Shown: positions 58,908 to 62,231 of the stretch, in pieces | Position numbering within the stretch: position 1 is the first letter of the stretch | Layout: each line of letters starts with the position of its first letter | Source: Oscillospiraceae bacterium | Lineage (GTDB): Bacteria > Bacillota > Clostridia > Oscillospirales > Oscillospiraceae | NCBI GenBank assembly: GCA_021203045.1 | Contig: JAJQBY010000055.1 | Span: 11,718 to 73,948, forward strand | DNA length: 62,231 nucleotides | Direction of reading: 5' to 3' | Program-made: the position numbers and the translations under genes | The notes under the pieces: generated by a model | Told to the model about the DNA's origin: nothing | Seen by the model: only the letters and a program-made list of their open reading frames with translations | Database searches by the model: none

Positions 58908-60596
58908 TCAGTCGATACCGCCGAAGTCCCCGGGAGGCTCCTCGCCCGGCTCCAGATCTTCGGGGATCTCGGGAGCGTCGTCCGGAGCTTCCTCGCTGAC
59001 CTCGCCGGAAGCGTCCTCAGAAACCTCCTCAGAGGCGGCATCCGCGCCGTCGCTGAAATCATGGGCCTCAGCGTACTCGTTGCCCTCCTCATCGGTGGGG
59101 ATGTAGCTAGCGTCGATGTATTCCGCAGCAATGGCCTCGGGATCGAAGCTGTAAGCGGTCTCGGTGCCGATGTTGGCCACGTTCTCCTGAGCGGACAGAT
59201 CCTCCTCGGAGTAGGTGCCGGTCACGGTCAGGGTCAGAGCGGAATCGCCCTGGACATACACAGTGCCGTCCGCAGCGGCGATGGTGACGGTGGCGCCGTC
59301 CTCATCCACGATGACGCTGCCGCCGGTGTAGAGGTTCTGCACGGTGGAATCAGCGGTCAGGATGATGGTGGAGATGTCATCCAGATACACAGAGCAGCCT
59401 CGGTCGCCGTTGTCCTCACTCTGGACGAACGCCGTGGTGGCCACGGAGCCGTCGGTGAAGTAGCAGTCCAGATAGCTCCAGGTATCGAAGATAATGTCGC
59501 CCTCGATCTCCTGGTCGATGCAGTACAGCACGCACTCAGAGCCGTTGGCCCCGGCAGTGCCCCAGCCGCGCTGGTTGGTGTTGCAGGCGCACAGCAGGAA
59601 GGCATAATAGGTCTCGGGATAGATCATCTCCACATCATAGAGGCTGATGTAGCAGTAGGTGTTGGTGGTATAGAACATCTTGTAGTTTTCAAGGTTCTCG
59701 GAGTTCACGGCCTTCAGCACGCCGCCCACCATGGTGAAGTAGGAGGTGCCCTCCTCGGAGTCGCCGGACATGGACTGATAGATCATAACATTGGAGGCCT
59801 CATCGTCGTCAGAGGCGGTGTAGTTGCCCTCCAGATAGCAGTTATAGACCTTGCCGGGGTTGCGGCCCTCGAAGCAGAACGCCTGGGCGTTCTTGGCGAT
59901 CAGGGTAGCGTTGGAGACGGTGATGTCCGCCACGCAATACACGGCGGGGGAGCCGGTGCCCAAACTGCCGTTGGAGATGTAGGAGCCGCCGTCGATGACC
60001 ATCAGCCCGCCGCCCCGGTCGGAGCGGATGGCGGCGGAGGAGCCGCCCTCGGTGGTGACATACAGGTCGGAGGCGTACATGGTGCCGCCGCCGGCTACCA
60101 TGATGCCGCCGGAGGCAGAGCCGTCGGTGTCAACGATGGAGTCGGAGATGGTGATGGTGGAGTCGCCATAGGCGAACACGCCGTTGGCGCCGGTGGCGTT
60201 GGTGTAAACGCTGGAGCCAGTAATGGTCAGGTCCGCATCCTCATAGGTGTGGACGCCGGAGTTGGTGCCGTAGAAGGAGGCATCGTCGCCGGACAGGTCG
60301 CCGGCGGACTTGACGATGGTGCTGTCCTCGATGACAGCCACAACGCCCTCTCCGGCGCGGACGCCGGCCTCATTGTCTCCGGTGGACTCGGCAAACTCAA
60401 CGCCGGAATAGGTCTCGCTCTCCAGATCCGTGGCCGCGCCGCCCTCCGTATAGGAGCTGGAGCCGCCGCCGGGCATGCCCATGCCCCCGCTGGCCTCACC
60501 GCTGGCCTCGCTGCTGGCAAACGCGCCCACGCTCAGGGCCAGCACCATTGCCAGCGCCATAAGAGTGGAGAGGATACGTTTCCATGTGTGTTTCAT
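58908..60596 (-). CDS. Secreted beta-helix-like protein with acidic tail
   Basis: 562 aa from ATG 60596, with AAGGAAGGAAC upstream. Signal peptide KHTWKRILSTLMALAMVLALS, cleavage near AFA-SSEA at about 26. A Ser/Gly/Met-rich stretch follows, then many repeated short strands with SITISDS, STIVDT and GGIMVAGGG-type turns up to about residue 430, as in right-handed parallel beta-helix proteins; the last 60 residues are acidic and repetitive (SEEVSEDASGEVSEE, PEDLEPGEEPPGD). No LPXTG or anchor. It shares the post-signal pattern and fold type with 35407-37374. Surface adhesin or wall-associated protein are possible; no catalytic motif was found. Confidence 0.75.
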   Translation of the reverse strand: MKHTWKRILSTLMALAMVLALSVGAFASSEASGEASGGMGMPGGGSSSYTEGGAATDLESETYSGVEFAESTGDNEAGVRAGEGVVAVIEDSTIVKSAGDLSGDDASFYGTNSGVHTYEDADLTITGSSVYTNATGANGVFAYGDSTITISDSIVDTDGSASGGIMVAGGGTMYASDLYVTTEGGSSAAIRSDRGGGLMVIDGGSYISNGSLGTGSPAVYCVADITVSNATLIAKNAQAFCFEGRNPGKVYNCYLEGNYTASDDDEASNVMIYQSMSGDSEEGTSYFTMVGGVLKAVNSENLENYKMFYTTNTYCYISLYDVEMIYPETYYAFLLCACNTNQRGWGTAGANGSECVLYCIDQEIEGDIIFDTWSYLDCYFTDGSVATTAFVQSEDNGDRGCSVYLDDISTIILTADSTVQNLYTGGSVIVDEDGATVTIAAADGTVYVQGDSALTLTVTGTYSEEDLSAQENVANIGTETAYSFDPEAIAAEYIDASYIPTDEEGNEYAEAHDFSDGADAASEEVSEDASGEVSEEAPDDAPEIPEDLEPGEEPPGDFGGID

Positions 60597-60943
60597 AGTT
60601 CCTTCCTTTCCGCACTGTCTACCGCTGCGCCGGGCAGTCATTATTTTTGCCCGGCTCCTTTACCTGCCGATAGATGTGCTGATTAACATTATAATATAAA
60701 CGTTTGTTAAAGTCTATAACAATTTTAATTTTTTTGTGAATTTTTTATGTTATTCAGATAAGCCGATCGCCTGATATATCTTATAAAATGCATTCCCGCC
60801 CGGCCTCGATAGGGCAGGGGAGAATTTTATGTAAATTTTAAGGAATAGGTAGTTGACAGCGTGTAACTTTTGTGATAAATTGTTTTCAGATCGTAACCAA
60901 TTTGTAACTTTTATCAAATTTGGCAGAGCGTGGGGTGATAGAT
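60597..60943. other. 347-base divergent intergenic region
   Basis: Holds the promoter side of the minus beta-helix gene (A/T-rich about 60680-60760) and the plus promoter described at 60853. No gene or clear RNA structure is visible. Confidence 0.5.
60853..60912 (+). promoter_or_regulatory. Pseudokinase promoter with direct repeats
   Basis: TTGACA (60853-60858), 17-bp spacer, TAAATT (60876-60881). TGTAACTTTT occurs at 60862-60871, inside the spacer, and again at 60903-60912, 41 bp apart, so a regulator may bind both. Confidence 0.6.
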
Positions 60944-62231
60944 ATGATCGATACTGGGCTGGAGTCCGGAGGGACCCTGACAGAGCGCCTGGCGGGCCTG
61001 ACCCCGGACCAGGCTGTGAAGCTCGGGCGGGAGCTGTGCGTGCAGCTGCCGGAGGAGCCGGAAGGCTTCCATGGCGGCGTGTGGCCCGGCAATATCCACA
61101 TGGACTGGGAGGGCAAGGCCGTCCTGGGAGAGCCCGATCACAGCGCCGCTGCGGGACGCACCGCCGATCAGGTGGAATATGTCGCCCCGGAATATTTTTG
61201 GGATAATATCGCCGCCGCCGCGGCAGACGTTTACGCCGTGGCTCTGCTGGTCTATGCCGGGTGCTGCAAGGGCCGACTGCCCTTTCAGCCGGCGGAGGAG
61301 CTGACAGAGAAGGACCGCTCCGACGCCCTGCGCCGCCGGATGAAGGGCGAGCCGATTCCCCGCCCGGAGGGCATCAGCGATCCCCTCTGGACCGTGCTGG
61401 AAAAGGCCCTGTCCTATGAGGAGGAGAACCGCTATCTGACCGCCAGGGAGCTTCTGACCGCGCTCAGCGATACGGACGAGGCTCTGCCCTCCCTGGAGGC
61501 AGCCGCCGCAGGCGCTGCCGCCGCTGCGGCCGTCGTGGGAGCGCAGGAGGAGACCATCTCTCCGGAAGGCCCCGCTTCAGAGGAAACCGTTTCCCTGGAG
61601 GAGCCGGGTGCGGAGGAAGCCGCCCCAACGGAGGATGCCCCCGCACCCGATGAAACAGCGGCCCCGGAAGAAGCACTTTCTGAGGACATTGTCCCGGAGG
61701 AGGATACCGCCGCCCCGGAGGAGGCGTCTCTCCCGGAGGACACTGATATCGAAGAAACCGCTCCCGCAGAGGACGCTGTCCCGGAGAAATCAGACCCCGA
61801 GGAGGCTCCCTCTCAGGAGGGCGATATAGACTGGACGGAGGATCTGGAGGGGCTGAGCCAGGAGACCGCCCGCTGGGAGGAGGAGATGGTGGCGGCTGCC
61901 GCCGGACTTCCCATACAGGAGGAGCTGGCCCAGGCCGCCGCGGAACAGGCCGCCTCGGCTGACACCAAGCGGCAGTACACCGTTCAGAAGGATTTTGAAA
62001 AGACCCGCCGTTCCCGGCGGGAGCCGTCCATGGCGCCTGCCGCCCAGCGGAAAAAGAAAAAGAGCCTTTTGGGCCCGGTCCTGTCCGTGATAGGGGCCGC
62101 CGTGCTTCTGATCGTAGTCCCGGCCCTGGTGTTCGGCGGAAACGGGGACGGTGAGCTTCAGCAGACCTCCGAGAGCTTTACCGCCTCTCCGGCCACCGCC
62201 GAACCGACGATCACACCTATCACCATCACGC
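60944..62231 (+). CDS. Membrane-anchored pseudokinase-like protein (partial)
   Basis: Open from ATG 60944 (GGGGTGAT upstream) to the window end, at least 429 aa. Residues about 20-180 match only the C-lobe of a Ser/Thr protein kinase: H43GGVWPGN50 stands where HRDxKxxN is expected (Asp and Lys lost), GEP at 62-64 replaces DFG, EYVAPE (78-83) equals the APE box, then DVYAVALLVY and LEKALSYEEENRYLTARELL. There is no Gly-rich loop or VAIK lysine. A long acidic Glu/Pro/Ala region follows (about 190-330), a basic segment, and a membrane helix at about 375-400 (GPVLSVIGAAVLLIVVPALV) with an external Thr/Ser tail. Catalysis is not expected; a scaffold or sensor is plausible. Confidence 0.7.
   Translation, partial: MIDTGLESGGTLTERLAGLTPDQAVKLGRELCVQLPEEPEGFHGGVWPGNIHMDWEGKAVLGEPDHSAAAGRTADQVEYVAPEYFWDNIAAAAADVYAVALLVYAGCCKGRLPFQPAEELTEKDRSDALRRRMKGEPIPRPEGISDPLWTVLEKALSYEEENRYLTARELLTALSDTDEALPSLEAAAAGAAAAAAVVGAQEETISPEGPASEETVSLEEPGAEEAAPTEDAPAPDETAAPEEALSEDIVPEEDTAAPEEASLPEDTDIEETAPAEDAVPEKSDPEEAPSQEGDIDWTEDLEGLSQETARWEEEMVAAAAGLPIQEELAQAAAEQAASADTKRQYTVQKDFEKTRRSRREPSMAPAAQRKKKKSLLGPVLSVIGAAVLLIVVPALVFGGNGDGELQQTSESFTASPATAEPTITPITIT

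Noticed and set aside
1-62231. tRNA, rRNA, prophage or transposase genes
   Set aside because: None was recognised on either strand; the only mobile signature is the repeat-flanked module at 54-58.8 kb, without a recombinase.

Overview
The window reads as a chromosomal piece of a GC-rich, anaerobic, low-motility-type Firmicute of the Oscillospiraceae/Clostridia (Flavonifractor, Lawsonibacter or Oscillibacter-like). The basis is the Firmicute-specific housekeeping block hprK-murB-rapZ-yvcK-whiA-dnaE, the zinc-ribbon form of rpmB, MacB/FtsX-type exporters without any outer-membrane partner, GC-rich third codon positions and clear AGGAGG-type ribosome sites. The genus is an inference; no rRNA or tRNA gene was seen.

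Layout. 1-5.4 kb: tandem LysR regulators, then a three-gene MacA/MacB-like exporter whose adaptor carries a long extra-cytoplasmic insert with a pilin-type isopeptide-like domain. 5.4-8.8 kb (minus): lipid kinase, sodium:solute symporter, YoaK-family membrane protein. 8.9-12.9 kb (minus): a CoA-dependent acid-utilisation cluster (metal-dependent cyclase/hydrolase, 3-hydroxyacyl-CoA dehydrogenase, two-subunit CoA transferase, DUF3870), divergent from a MerR regulator whose operator-promoter is readable. 13.8-25.5 kb (plus): SH3 membrane protein and the housekeeping block, ending with hflX and yigZ. 25.6-31.9 kb (plus): nucleoside-type ABC importer, HAD phosphatase, mgtE with a structured leader, and a small protein. 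31.9-35.3 kb: two flavoprotein genes (the second broken twice) and a flavodoxin. 35.4-44.2 kb: secreted beta-helix protein, SGNH hydrolase, GyrI-like protein and a second exporter operon with two adaptors (one frameshifted). 44.4-49.7 kb (minus): wecB, rpmB, a DUF4015 protein, rpiB and a PMT-family glycosyltransferase. 49.9-54.0 kb (plus): a polysaccharide O-acetylation set (SGNH, DUF4358 lipoprotein, MBOAT, DHHW protein). 54.0-58.8 kb: an inserted module between 43-bp direct repeats. 58.9-62.2 kb: second secreted beta-helix protein and the start of a membrane-anchored pseudokinase.

Most striking points. (1) The 54.06-58.79 kb module (LysR regulator, permease, three tandem NTF2/SnoaL-like paralogs) lies between two copies of a terminator arm, the left copy cut off, so it looks acquired; its substrate is not evident and it is the best candidate here for an undescribed pathway. 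(2) Exporter adaptors carry large low-complexity or pilin-like inserts. (3) One base at 33191 accounts for loss of both a stop and a start codon in an overlapping pair, and the downstream gene is also frameshifted in a C8 run. (4) hflX appears to start at AUA. (5) A MerR-type 19-bp-spacer promoter overlaps the divergent promoter of the regulator gene. (6) The last gene is a kinase C-lobe without N-lobe or catalytic residues.

Caution: three genes carry one-base indels at short homopolymer runs (34490-34497, 41006-41007, 52182-52184). They may be assembly errors rather than real pseudogenes, and read-level data would decide.
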